Shown here: piece after piece, positions 1-8,804 of the stretch
Layout of the letters: each line of letters starts with the position of its first letter
How positions within the stretch are numbered: position 1 is the stretch's first letter
Source of the DNA: Promethearchaeota archaeon
Lineage (GTDB): Archaea > Asgardarchaeota > Lokiarchaeia > Sigyniarchaeales > SOKP01
Assembly (NCBI GenBank): GCA_016926735.1
Contig: JAFGOA010000187.1
Span: forward strand, 1-64,000
Length of the DNA: 64,000 bases
Direction: 5' to 3'
Translations under genes and position numbers: made by a program
The notes under the pieces: generated by a model
Databases searched by the model: none
The model's input: only the letters and a program-made list of their open reading frames with translations
Told to the model about the DNA's origin: nothing

Positions 1-163
1 ATATTAAAATAAAATAGTCATTGAGATGATACAAGCGTTTAAATACAGTCCAGATTTGTCAAGAAATCCCTCAACTATGAATTTACACTTTATTTTTTTG
101 AATCAATTATATAAATTTTGCTGATAATTATACTATCTATAAAAAAAAGATTATTTAAGAAAC

Positions 164-1297
164 ATGAAAGAAGATCAAGAAAAAAAAAAATATATCAAAG
201 ATCTTATTCCTGATTCTAAATTTGGAAAGATAACATTAAATGAAATTTGGCAAATACCAAAATCAATACGAAAAACACTAGATATAGAGAAAGACAAAAT
301 TTTTTCAATAGCTCAAAAAATAATAGAACTTAATTGTGTTTCTTTTTATATATTAGGAAGTGGAACATCATATCATGCGGGATTAGTCTCAACATATTGG
401 TTTTCACAATTATGTAAAATGCCCGCTCATTGTGAATTAGCTCCTGAATTTTCATATTTAGTTGAGCCTATTATTGCTCCTAAGCATTGTGTTATTTGTA
501 TATCGCAATCCGGTGAATCTAAGCTCACGATTCAAGCTGCTAAAGTGTCAAAAGAACAAAATGCTTTTGTAATTGCTATAACCAATACTGAAAAGAGTCA
601 AATTACCCAATATGCAGATTATACAATATTAATGAAAGCAGGAATTGAAAAAAGTGTGTTAGCAACTAAAACATATATAACAGAATTAGTTGTTTTAACA
701 GCCTTAGCTTTAGATCTTGCATTTTTAAAAAAAAAAATAGGAAAAGACAATTATGAGAATCTATGGAATGAGTTGATTTCAATGCCAAAACTTATTGAAG
801 ACATATTACCTATTTATCAAAAGGATATCCAAAAAATTGCACCTTATTTTAAATTTGCTAAGCATTGTTTTGTTATCTCAGCAGGTCCTGATTATGCAAA
901 TTGTTTAGAAATTGCCCTAAAACTTAAGGAAGGAGCTAGAATTTTTGCCCAAGCATATAGTACAGCGGAATTCCCTCATGGTCCTATTACACTTGCTGAA
1001 AGTCATTCTGCTTTTGTATTAGTTATTATTCCTAGAAAAGAAGCTTTAAATCGGCATAAAGATGTGTTAAAACTTATATCTCGTTTGAAGGAACGTGGAA
1101 TTACAATTTTAGCTATTAAGGAATCAACTGATAATATTGAAGAAATAGATATTAACATTGATATGCCAAAATGTTCAGAATTTTTTCAACCAATTCTTTC
1201 AATAATTCCTGTTCAATTATTAGTTGTCGAAATTGCTATAATTCAAAATATAAATCCAGATAATCCTAAATATCTATCAAAAGTTGCTCAATTATAA
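164..1297 (+). CDS. Double SIS-domain sugar-phosphate isomerase/deaminase (GlmS isomerase-like)
   Basis: Predicted cytoplasmic enzyme acting on a phosphorylated amino sugar, as the isomerase half of GlmS and the AgaS/FrlB group do. The first SIS domain shows GSGTSYHAG near residues 65-73 and SQSGES near 114-119, the phosphate-binding serine-rich loop. The second SIS domain carries EFPHGP near 269-274, typical of this group. At 377 residues it matches the family, and no glutaminase domain is present, so it is not a full GlmS. It is first in a cluster with a GH4 glycosidase and a BadF-type sugar kinase, which supports amino-sugar catabolism. Substrate is inference. Confidence 0.85.
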   Translation: MKEDQEKKKYIKDLIPDSKFGKITLNEIWQIPKSIRKTLDIEKDKIFSIAQKIIELNCVSFYILGSGTSYHAGLVSTYWFSQLCKMPAHCELAPEFSYLVEPIIAPKHCVICISQSGESKLTIQAAKVSKEQNAFVIAITNTEKSQITQYADYTILMKAGIEKSVLATKTYITELVVLTALALDLAFLKKKIGKDNYENLWNELISMPKLIEDILPIYQKDIQKIAPYFKFAKHCFVISAGPDYANCLEIALKLKEGARIFAQAYSTAEFPHGPITLAESHSAFVLVIIPRKEALNRHKDVLKLISRLKERGITILAIKESTDNIEEIDINIDMPKCSEFFQPILSIIPVQLLVVEIAIIQNINPDNPKYLSKVAQL

Positions 1298-1362
1298 ATA
1301 CTAAAAAAATTTTTTATATAAAAATGGGTTTAAAAAAGAAAAAGAAAGAGTAAATAAATTTA

Positions 1363-2673
1363 ATGAAATTAAAAATCGTAATAATAGGTGCGGGGAGTAG
1401 TTATACTCCAGAATTAATCGAAGGATTTATTAATAAAAAAAAATCTTTACCAATTGATGAGATTATCTTTGTAGATATTGAATCTGGTAAGGAGAAATTA
1501 AAAATTATTGAAGATCTAACTAGAAGGATGTTAGAAAAAGAAAATTATTCTATTAATCTCTCTTCTTCTTATAATTTAAGAGAATCATTACAAAATACAT
1601 CTTATATTATAAACCAGATCAGAGTAGGAGGACTAAATGCAAGGTCTTTAGATGAAAAAATTCCTATGAAGTACAATCTAATTGGTCAAGAAACAACTGG
1701 TGTGGGGGGGTTTGCAATGGCTCTTCGTTCGATCCCTATTATTTTAGAGATTGCAAAAGACATTGAGGATATTTGTCCAAATGCATGGTTAATTAATTTT
1801 TCAAATCCAACGGGGATAATTACTGAAACCCTTAATAATCACTCTAATGTTAGATGTCTTGGTTTATGTAATGTCCCAATTAATATGCAAATGGCTATTG
1901 CAAATAAATTAAAAATTAATTCTAATAAGCTATACTGTGAATTTATTGGATTAAATCACCTTAGCTGGATAAAGAATGTTTTTATTGATGGAATTAACAA
2001 AATTGATGAATTTTTGAACCAAAATATCTTTGAAGAAGGATTAATGAGTAATATTCCGGAAGTAAAAGGAAATAAGGAATTAATTCAATCTATAAGATTA
2101 ATTCCATCTCCTTATTTGGATTACTATTATTTTGAAAATGAAATGCTTCAGAAAGAATTAATATCATACCAAAATAATAAAACTACAAGAGCAGATGAGG
2201 TTAAAGAAATTGAAAAAAATTTATTTGAAATATATAAAGATAAGGAACTAAAAGAAAAACCAAAACAATTATCTAAACGTGGTGGCTCTTTATACTCAAA
2301 AGTAGCAATTTCAGTTATAGATAATATTCATAATAATTTAGGACGTATTCAAGTTCTAAATGTTCAAAATAATGGTGCTATATCTGATATAGCTAATAGA
2401 TCCGTGATTGAAACTAATTGTATTGTAAATAAGACAGGAGCCCACCCAATCGCAATGGGAAGATGTCCTAAATCAATATTATCATTAATTAGACGAGTTA
2501 AAACATATGAAGAATATACTATTAAAGCAGCAATTAGCGGTAATTATGAAGATGCATTTTTAGCATTATTAAATCATCCTTTAGTTCATGGAGCTAACAA
2601 TGCAAAAATGATATTAGATGAAATTTTATCTGCACATAAACAATATCTACCGCAATTTCGAAGAGGTGGATAA
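1363..2673 (+). CDS. Family 4 glycoside hydrolase (6-phospho-beta-glucosidase-like)
   Basis: Predicted NAD- and metal-dependent glycosidase that opens phosphorylated or acidic disaccharides by the oxidative GH4 mechanism. The N-terminus IIGAGSSYTPELIEGF is the Rossmann dinucleotide loop. NFSNPTG (about 145), LCNVP (about 168) and GLNHLSW (about 196) are GH4 signatures; the Cys and His are the usual metal ligands. Length 436 is normal. Its stop codon overlaps the ATG of the next gene (TAATG), showing tight coupling. With an SIS isomerase before it and a sugar kinase after it, a chitobiose-like or other amino-sugar substrate is likely but not proven. Confidence 0.9.
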   Translation: MKLKIVIIGAGSSYTPELIEGFINKKKSLPIDEIIFVDIESGKEKLKIIEDLTRRMLEKENYSINLSSSYNLRESLQNTSYIINQIRVGGLNARSLDEKIPMKYNLIGQETTGVGGFAMALRSIPIILEIAKDIEDICPNAWLINFSNPTGIITETLNNHSNVRCLGLCNVPINMQMAIANKLKINSNKLYCEFIGLNHLSWIKNVFIDGINKIDEFLNQNIFEEGLMSNIPEVKGNKELIQSIRLIPSPYLDYYYFENEMLQKELISYQNNKTTRADEVKEIEKNLFEIYKDKELKEKPKQLSKRGGSLYSKVAISVIDNIHNNLGRIQVLNVQNNGAISDIANRSVIETNCIVNKTGAHPIAMGRCPKSILSLIRRVKTYEEYTIKAAISGNYEDAFLALLNHPLVHGANNAKMILDEILSAHKQYLPQFRRGG

Positions 2674-3656
2674 TGATTAAAAATTATGTTATGGGTATAG
2701 ATGGTGGTGCTTCGAAAACCCAATGTATTATTGGTAATAAAAAGGGAAATATATTAGCAAATTATGTTGGAAAAGGCTCTTCTCATCAGTTATATGGGAT
2801 CGTAAAGGTTCAACAAATATTGAAAAAGATTATTGAAAGAACATTAAGCATTGCTAATATTACTATGGAGCAACTTGATTTTATTTTGATCGGATTGACA
2901 GGTGTAGATACTCTATATGATTTAGACCTATTAAATTCAAAATTTCATAACATATTTCATCCAATTAAATATAAAATAATAAATGATGTTTGGATCGCTA
3001 TGAGAAGTGGCTTATCTAAATCTTGGGGGGCAGTATCTATATGTGGTACAGGATCAAATGCTGCCGCGCGCCATCCCAATGGAAAATCTTTTCAATTAAG
3101 ATCAATTAATTATGAATTGGGTAATTATGGCGGTGGAACAGATTTAACAATAGAAGCTTTACACTATGCTTTTCGTGCTGATGAGGGAACAGGTCAAAAA
3201 ACTTTATTAGTTGAGTATCTGCCTCCTTTATTTAATTTAAATAATATGGAAGAATTTTTTAATTTCATGTATCCAAAACCTCCAGATCGAAAAGATCTTA
3301 TCTCAAAAATACCTATTTTAATTTTTAATTTAGCTAATAAAGGAGATAGGGTTTGTCAAAAAATCTTAATTAAATTAGGAAATATTTTAGGGAAGATGGT
3401 AGCTGGGGCAATCAAAAATCTTAATATGGAAAAAATGAAGGTTCCAATAGTTATGGGAGGAAGTATTTATAAAGGGAACAATCCATTATTAATTGATGAA
3501 TTTACGAAAATTGTCCATAAAACCGCCCCGAATGCTTTTCTTATATTTCCAGAGTACCCTCCGGTTATAGGTGCTTATTTATATGCTTTAGATGCATTGA
3601 ATATTATTCAAACTAAAGAAATAAATAATAATATGAATAATTCTTTAGCGAAATAA
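2673..3656 (+). CDS. BadF/BadG-family N-acetylglucosamine kinase-like ATPase
   Basis: Actin/hexokinase-fold kinase predicted to phosphorylate an amino sugar with ATP. The phosphate-1 loop GIDGGASKTQC lies at residues 9-19. GLTGVD near 75, ICGTGSNAAAR near 126-136 and the adenosine loop VMGGSIYKG near 264 follow in the order expected for N-acetylglucosamine kinases. It starts inside the stop of the GH4 gene, so the two are translationally coupled. Together the three genes give uptake-derived disaccharide cleavage, phosphorylation and isomerisation. No dedicated transporter is visible in the window. The glucosamine kinase branch of the same family is an alternative. Confidence 0.85.
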   Translation: MIKNYVMGIDGGASKTQCIIGNKKGNILANYVGKGSSHQLYGIVKVQQILKKIIERTLSIANITMEQLDFILIGLTGVDTLYDLDLLNSKFHNIFHPIKYKIINDVWIAMRSGLSKSWGAVSICGTGSNAAARHPNGKSFQLRSINYELGNYGGGTDLTIEALHYAFRADEGTGQKTLLVEYLPPLFNLNNMEEFFNFMYPKPPDRKDLISKIPILIFNLANKGDRVCQKILIKLGNILGKMVAGAIKNLNMEKMKVPIVMGGSIYKGNNPLLIDEFTKIVHKTAPNAFLIFPEYPPVIGAYLYALDALNIIQTKEINNNMNNSLAK

Positions 3657-3680
3657 TATATCATGTTATTAAAATTAATT

Positions 3681-3744
3681 TATCAATTACAGCAAAATTC
3701 ATCACCTCTCTAAAAGAGGGTGTTTTCTTTTGCTGTAATTGATA
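3681..3744. terminator. Long perfect hairpin with nested inner stem between convergent genes
   Basis: TATCAATTACAGCAAAA (3681-3697) is the exact reverse complement of 3728-3744, a 17-bp stem. Inside it a second stem pairs CACC and CTC (3703-3710) with GAG and GGTG (3716-3722) around a TAAAA loop. It sits between two convergent genes, so a bidirectional 3' end or processing signal is plausible. A similar two-tier hairpin lies at 43721-43770, also between convergent genes. A transposon-derived palindrome is an alternative. Confidence 0.6.
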
Positions 3745-3806
3745 GAAATAAGAATATTAGAATTTTTATAGATTTTTATTGGGGGATAAAACCAAATAGA
3801 ATGATA

Positions 3807-4964
3807 TTATTCATTTAATATTTCAAATATGATCTTTTGGTGCTTAAATTTTGAATTTAATAATTCTAATATTTTCTTAGAAAAATCTCTTAAATTTTCT
3901 GCATATTTTTTTCTCTCTTTTTTCTGTTCATTAAGATATTCATGTATCATTTTCCTTACTTTTTCGATATCATGACTCTCACAGAATTTCATCCAATGAA
4001 TTGAAATTTTGCAAATCAATCGTATTTCTTCATCGGAATATTCCTCTTTATCATATATCAATTCATGATATTTGTCAATAGAATTTTGTACTCTTTCCAA
4101 ATGATCTGCAATTGCTGACGAAAAACGACAAAGGCTTATAAAATTTGAAATAGTTCTTGTATTACGTGTATTAGCGGCTTCTTCAAACGCAGTCCAAGAA
4201 GAGGTCCACTCTTTTTTATGGATTGTATCCTCGCTCATATTAACCATAGCAACATTAATAATATCGCTTAAATCTACATTATGACCTCTTTTAATCTTTT
4301 TAGAAAAAATTTGTTTTAAACTTGAACCTTCTAAATAACTTCCTGCTCCAAAATCTAATAATTGATTCGTATCATTTGCCGCATATAATGTCTCTGTCTG
4401 ATCCTTATTGGTTTTTAAATTTGTCCATGATACCTTCTTTTCCCATTCTAAGGTTTTTTTATTCTTTATAAATCCATTTTCTAACAACGCTCTTCTTAAA
4501 ATATTTGTATGAAATGTCCAAAAATCAATATCGTCCGTAAATCTCTTTCTTCTCCAATCTCTGGTTGTATATTTTCCTAAATATAATTTTAATGTTCCTC
4601 TTACTAACGATTTTTTATTATTTTTTAACGCCTTTTTTGCTTCTTCATAACAAATATGATTTGGTTCTTTTGTATATTTTTCTATTGTTGCCAATATTTT
4701 TCTTGTTTCCTTTGCAACTATATCACATGGAATTTGCCCATCTGAAGGATAGCATCTTGCACCCCCATCTAAAAAATATCTAAACAATTTAATATCCGAT
4801 TTCGGAATTGTATACCATGGATTATCAAATAAAATTTTATTAAAGATAAAATGGATTCTTTCATTATCATCTTTTTCTATTTTTACAGGAGATACATCCC
4901 TTAAGTTATCTCCATTTTTTAAAGAGTCTGTTTTATTATCAAAAAATTCGTTTATATACCTCAA
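3807..4964 (-). CDS. Hypothetical protein with TDDIDFW motif (possible nucleotidyltransferase-like)
   Basis: No family is recognised. The 385-residue product is soluble and highly charged, with no signal peptide or membrane segment. Around residues 138-146 it reads RRKRFTDDIDFW, recalling the acidic D-x-D of nucleotidyltransferase folds such as AbiEii-type proteins, but the preceding GS motif is not evident, so this is only a hint. The C-terminal third is Lys/Glu-rich and probably helical. It is transcribed away from the next gene across a divergent AT-rich promoter region, and points toward the amino-sugar operon with the long hairpin between them. Confidence 0.5.
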   Translation of the reverse strand: MRYINEFFDNKTDSLKNGDNLRDVSPVKIEKDDNERIHFIFNKILFDNPWYTIPKSDIKLFRYFLDGGARCYPSDGQIPCDIVAKETRKILATIEKYTKEPNHICYEEAKKALKNNKKSLVRGTLKLYLGKYTTRDWRRKRFTDDIDFWTFHTNILRRALLENGFIKNKKTLEWEKKVSWTNLKTNKDQTETLYAANDTNQLLDFGAGSYLEGSSLKQIFSKKIKRGHNVDLSDIINVAMVNMSEDTIHKKEWTSSWTAFEEAANTRNTRTISNFISLCRFSSAIADHLERVQNSIDKYHELIYDKEEYSDEEIRLICKISIHWMKFCESHDIEKVRKMIHEYLNEQKKERKKYAENLRDFSKKILELLNSKFKHQKIIFEILNE

Positions 4965-5123
4965 AATTCTCTTCTTATATAATGCTCTATGTAATTTTAC
5001 GAAATTGCTTATTTAATATATAAATTAGAATTATCTAAAGATATATAAAGATAGGGTATATAAATAGATCATAAATATAGATTTATAGTTAAAAAATAAG
5101 TCAATTATTGAAGGTTTTTTATT
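4965..5123. promoter_or_regulatory. Divergent promoter region with TATA-like boxes
   Basis: This 159-bp gap separates two outward-facing genes. It contains TATA-like stretches (atatataaag near 5039-5048 and ggtatataaatag near 5055-5067), consistent with archaeal TBP sites. No operator-like repeat is obvious. Confidence 0.35.
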
Positions 5124-5546
5124 TTGACTGTAGAAAATGAGTTAAAAATTGAACAAGATGGAGAAATCTTAACAAAAAAATTTGAATATCGAAAAATAAA
5201 ATATTTTATTTTAGTAAAGGAGATACCTTCTGGCAATCGATTTATTCTGTTACAATATTTAATAAGAGATGATTTTACATCTAAATGCATTGAACTTTTT
5301 TATACTCTTATGAATGAATTTGATATTGATACTAATATTGAAAAAGGATCATTTTTATGGATATATAGAACTCTCCCTGAAGAAACATATAATTCATTAG
5401 ATGATGTTATAAATTCTTTAGAAGCTATAGCAACAGAACAAATTGATTTCTTTTACTCTATAAAAAATAATATAGATATTCTTTTAAAGGAAAAATTAAA
5501 AAAGCTAAAAAATACTGTTCAAGAGTTTAAAAAAATTTTAAAATAA
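5124..5546 (+). CDS. Hypothetical protein with C-terminal coiled coil
   Basis: Unrecognised 140-residue acidic/basic mixed protein with a TTG start; no ATG lies in frame nearby. The first 80 residues look like a mixed alpha/beta domain, and the last 35 (rich in Lys, Leu and Ile) should form an amphipathic helix or coiled coil. No membrane segment, metal ligands or enzymatic motif is visible. It is transcribed divergently from the TDDID protein and precedes the zinc-ribbon protein by 119 bp. Nothing in the sequence gives a function. Confidence 0.5.
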   Translation: MTVENELKIEQDGEILTKKFEYRKIKYFILVKEIPSGNRFILLQYLIRDDFTSKCIELFYTLMNEFDIDTNIEKGSFLWIYRTLPEETYNSLDDVINSLEAIATEQIDFFYSIKNNIDILLKEKLKKLKNTVQEFKKILK

Positions 5547-5665
5547 GTATTTTAGACTAATAAATATTTAAAATATTATATTTAAACAATTAGACTTAAT
5601 TAGAAGAATTTTTAGCTTTTTATAAATAATATTTTAACAATAAATCATTGAAAATTTGAATAATA

Positions 5666-6346
5666 TTGAGTCGATTTTTTAATATTTTTACTTATACGCC
5701 ATGGGATAATCCTCAAATAAATGAATTATCAGAAGTGAGACTATTATCCATTATGGATATATATAATAAATATCCTGTTATAGAAGCTGAGTTTTTTGAT
5801 GATTTAAAATCAAATATCAAAAATTTTAGTCATTATGAGTCTATTAGTACAATAAAGAGGATTATTGGACCAAATTTAGAGGATTATTCAATTCAAGATT
5901 GGATTTTTATTTGGGTTATTGATCTTGAAAATAGATTTTATCAATTTTTAATTCAAAAAACAAATAAAGATAACGATCTTCAAGGAATTCTTGTTGCTTT
6001 AGCTCCTCCTGAATTGGTTCAATTATTTTCTAAATTTAAGAAAGAAGCCATTCTAAAGACATTCTCTCTAATAAATAATCCTAAAGAGATTAAATTTCTC
6101 AAATTATTGACTTCTCAAGGTAAATCTATTGCAGAAGATAATAAAAAATTCCAGATTAAAAATAAAGATCTTCAAAAAATAAATCTTGTTAATTATTTAA
6201 AAAATACTCCTAATGTTTCAGGGCAATGGTTTCCAAATTATTCTCCTAAATGCCCAATTTGTAATGGTATTTTAACAGAATTAAAAGAATATAAAGTAGG
6301 ATTTGGTAAGTTAGTTTGTCCTCAGTGTGGATATCACAATAAATAG
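5666..6346 (+). CDS. Hypothetical protein with C-terminal zinc ribbon
   Basis: 226 residues with a TTG start. The C-terminus carries CPIC near residue 197 and CPQC near residue 219, a CxxC pair spaced as in zinc ribbons. The N-terminal 190 residues are helical in character and not recognised; there is no membrane segment. The zinc ribbon suggests nucleic acid or protein binding. It stands alone between an unknown gene and a sugar kinase on the same strand, and neither neighbour suggests a role. Confidence 0.55.
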   Translation: MSRFFNIFTYTPWDNPQINELSEVRLLSIMDIYNKYPVIEAEFFDDLKSNIKNFSHYESISTIKRIIGPNLEDYSIQDWIFIWVIDLENRFYQFLIQKTNKDNDLQGILVALAPPELVQLFSKFKKEAILKTFSLINNPKEIKFLKLLTSQGKSIAEDNKKFQIKNKDLQKINLVNYLKNTPNVSGQWFPNYSPKCPICNGILTELKEYKVGFGKLVCPQCGYHNK

Positions 6347-6443
6347 TATTTTTTTATTTTTTTCAATAATATAATAATGAAATTTATTAGTATTTCATGC
6401 ATAAATATAATTGATTAATTTATAGAGGTATACATTTCCATTT

Positions 6444-7985
6444 ATGTTTGTTATTACTCTTGATTTAAAAGATTTAGGCTGTCATGCTTATATTTTTGAT
6501 AATACTGGATCTATTATTTCTCATGATTTTCAAAAATGGGATAGTTATTCTCCTAGTCCTCTTTATATAGAGCAAGATCCAAATCAATGGTGGAACTCTA
6601 TAAAAATAGCAATAGAAAATACAATAAAGAAAAGTGGGATAGATACCACTCAAATTGTAAGTATATCATTTGCAAATGAGAGAGACATAATAGTACCTGT
6701 AGATAAAGCGGGAAATTCCTTATATAACGCGATTGTATCTGCAGATAGAAGAGCTTGTAAAGAAATTGATTATATAAATGAAAAAATAGGTATTGATCAG
6801 ATCTACAAAGTAACTGGATTAAATACAGAATTATGTTTTTCGCTAGCAAATATCCTATGGATAAAAAAGAATAAACCAAATATCTATAATGAAACTCACA
6901 AATTTTTACTTTTTTCCGATTTTATAATAAATAAATTAACAGGTAAGTTTATCACAGATTTTTCTAATGCAAGTAGAACTATGTTATTTAATATCAATAA
7001 TTTAAGATATTCAGATGAGATTGCTAATGATTTAGATTTAGATTTAGATAAAATGCCAGAACCTGTAGAAAGCGGACTTGATATTGGAGAAATTACTACA
7101 AATGAAACAACTCTTGATAAAAAAACATTAGTAATTACGGGAGCAGGAGATCAACAAGCAGCAGCTTTAGGTGTGGGAGTAATACACCCAGGAGATATAA
7201 AATTAACAACAGGAAAGAAAAGTTATCTTTTGGCCCATCTTGATGAACCTATATTTGATCCAAGAAAAAGAGTATTATGCAGTTGTCATGCAATTCCTGG
7301 AGCGTGGGTGCAAGAAGCAATAGTTCCTTCTACGGGATCCGTTTTAAGATGGTTTAGAAATGAGTTTGGAGCCTATAATATATATGAAATTAAAGATAAT
7401 TATGAGGAGCAAGAAGATCCTTATGATAAAATGACAGCATTAGCTGAAGAATCAACTATTGGAGCTGATGGGTTGTTATTAATACCCCATTTTGAAGGAT
7501 CAATCGGTCCCTATAGAAATCCTCATTCAAAGGGTGTGATATTTGGTTTTAATCTAAATCATACAATTAAGGATGTTTATAGGGCTATCCTTGAAGGTGT
7601 TGCTTTTGAAATTAGAAAAAATATTGAAATTTTTAAAAAAATTGGAATAATTCCAAAAGGACTTAAATTATCTGGGGGTGCTTCTAGATCTAATCTATGG
7701 AATCAAATAACTGCTGATATAATAAATATTACATGTTCACGAAATATAATTGAAGAAGCTTCACCGTTGGGTGCAGCAATTTTAGGGTTTTCAGGAGCAG
7801 GTGTTTTTAAAGATATTACTGAATCTGCTCAGTCTTTAAATAAAATTGATAAAAAGTATATCCCTGATGAAAAAAAAAATAACTTCTATAATCAACTTTA
7901 TGAATTTTCATTAGATCTTTATAATTCTATTAATGAAAATAATCTATATCAAAAATTTGATGAAATAAAAACCATTAATGAATAA
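6444..7985 (+). CDS. FGGY-family carbohydrate kinase (glycerol kinase/xylulokinase-like)
   Basis: Predicted ATP-dependent kinase for a polyol or ketose. The domain order fits FGGY kinases: an N-terminal phosphate loop in degenerate form (LDLKDLGCHAYIFD), a substrate region with NERD near 74 and DRRA near 97, GAGDQQAAALGVG near 233-245 and the second signature LSGGASRSNLWNQITAD near 411-427. Length 513 is normal. The usual D-x-G-T/S of phosphate loop 1 is replaced by DLKDLG, which may alter ATP handling or mark a divergent substrate. Gene context does not reveal the sugar. Confidence 0.85.
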   Translation: MFVITLDLKDLGCHAYIFDNTGSIISHDFQKWDSYSPSPLYIEQDPNQWWNSIKIAIENTIKKSGIDTTQIVSISFANERDIIVPVDKAGNSLYNAIVSADRRACKEIDYINEKIGIDQIYKVTGLNTELCFSLANILWIKKNKPNIYNETHKFLLFSDFIINKLTGKFITDFSNASRTMLFNINNLRYSDEIANDLDLDLDKMPEPVESGLDIGEITTNETTLDKKTLVITGAGDQQAAALGVGVIHPGDIKLTTGKKSYLLAHLDEPIFDPRKRVLCSCHAIPGAWVQEAIVPSTGSVLRWFRNEFGAYNIYEIKDNYEEQEDPYDKMTALAEESTIGADGLLLIPHFEGSIGPYRNPHSKGVIFGFNLNHTIKDVYRAILEGVAFEIRKNIEIFKKIGIIPKGLKLSGGASRSNLWNQITADIINITCSRNIIEEASPLGAAILGFSGAGVFKDITESAQSLNKIDKKYIPDEKKNNFYNQLYEFSLDLYNSINENNLYQKFDEIKTINE

Positions 7986-8080
7986 AATATAGAGTTATTA
8001 AATTATTATTTGATAAGATTAAGATTAAATATTTAAAAATTATATTAATATTAAAATTTAAATTATATTGTGAAGAAAGA

Positions 8081-8668
8081 ATGAATGAACAATATTCTAA
8101 TTATTCAAAAACACAAGTAAATGCTGCTAAGGGTTTTTATATTGCAATAGTGATTTCATTGATTATTATTATTGCAGGAACTGTATGGTGGGTTGCTGAT
8201 TTAATAAATCCTTCGGGAAAACTTTCAACGTTCATAGACTTAAATATATTCTACCAAATTGTAATCGTAGCTGGTTTTTTAGCAGGGTTTTTCTTTTTAC
8301 TTGTTATTTTTATAGGGATATCGAAAAGAGGTACAAAATCCTTATTACATGTCTTTTTCAATAAAATTGAAATAGAAGAACAATTAAAAAATAAGATCCA
8401 CATAAAATTAGCTGCTGGAGGATTCTTAATCTGCGTTATCGCTATTTTTGTAAGTATTATTTTGGCAGTGATATACGATATTGTTGATGGAGCTGGAGCA
8501 ACTTCAACATCTATAATTGAATACTTAAGCAACATTTCTGTTGGACTTTTAATTTTAAGTAGCGGTATTGGATTATTGATATGTATCGCAATTTGCCTTT
8601 TTATCATATACTTTTTAAAAAACGGATATTATCTTATTCTCAAGATTTTTGGAGGATTAAATAAATAA
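8081..8668 (+). CDS. Hypothetical membrane protein, four predicted transmembrane helices
   Basis: 195-residue integral membrane protein of unknown role. Hydrophobic segments lie near residues 21-44, 60-84, 112-134 and 152-180, joined by charged loops. A short hydrophilic N-terminus rich in Asn, Tyr and Gln precedes the first helix. No transporter or enzyme motif is visible. It starts at ATG 95 bp after the FGGY kinase and is followed by the HerA-like ATPase, with no obvious functional tie to either. Confidence 0.6.
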   Translation: MNEQYSNYSKTQVNAAKGFYIAIVISLIIIIAGTVWWVADLINPSGKLSTFIDLNIFYQIVIVAGFLAGFFFLLVIFIGISKRGTKSLLHVFFNKIEIEEQLKNKIHIKLAAGGFLICVIAIFVSIILAVIYDIVDGAGATSTSIIEYLSNISVGLLILSSGIGLLICIAICLFIIYFLKNGYYLILKIFGGLNK

Positions 8669-8804
8669 CTAATCTAATTTCTTCTTTTCTTTTATTAAAA
8701 TTTCTTTAAATTAGAAAATCATAACAGTTCCTTTATTTTTATTAAAGATCATTTTCATATAATATTAAGTTAAAAAGCTCATCATCTTTAATAAGAAGAA
8801 GGAT

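Noticed and set aside
1-163. Feature at the left edge
   Set aside because: No ORF, tRNA fold or repeat could be supported in these 163 bp; they only provide upstream sequence for the SIS gene.
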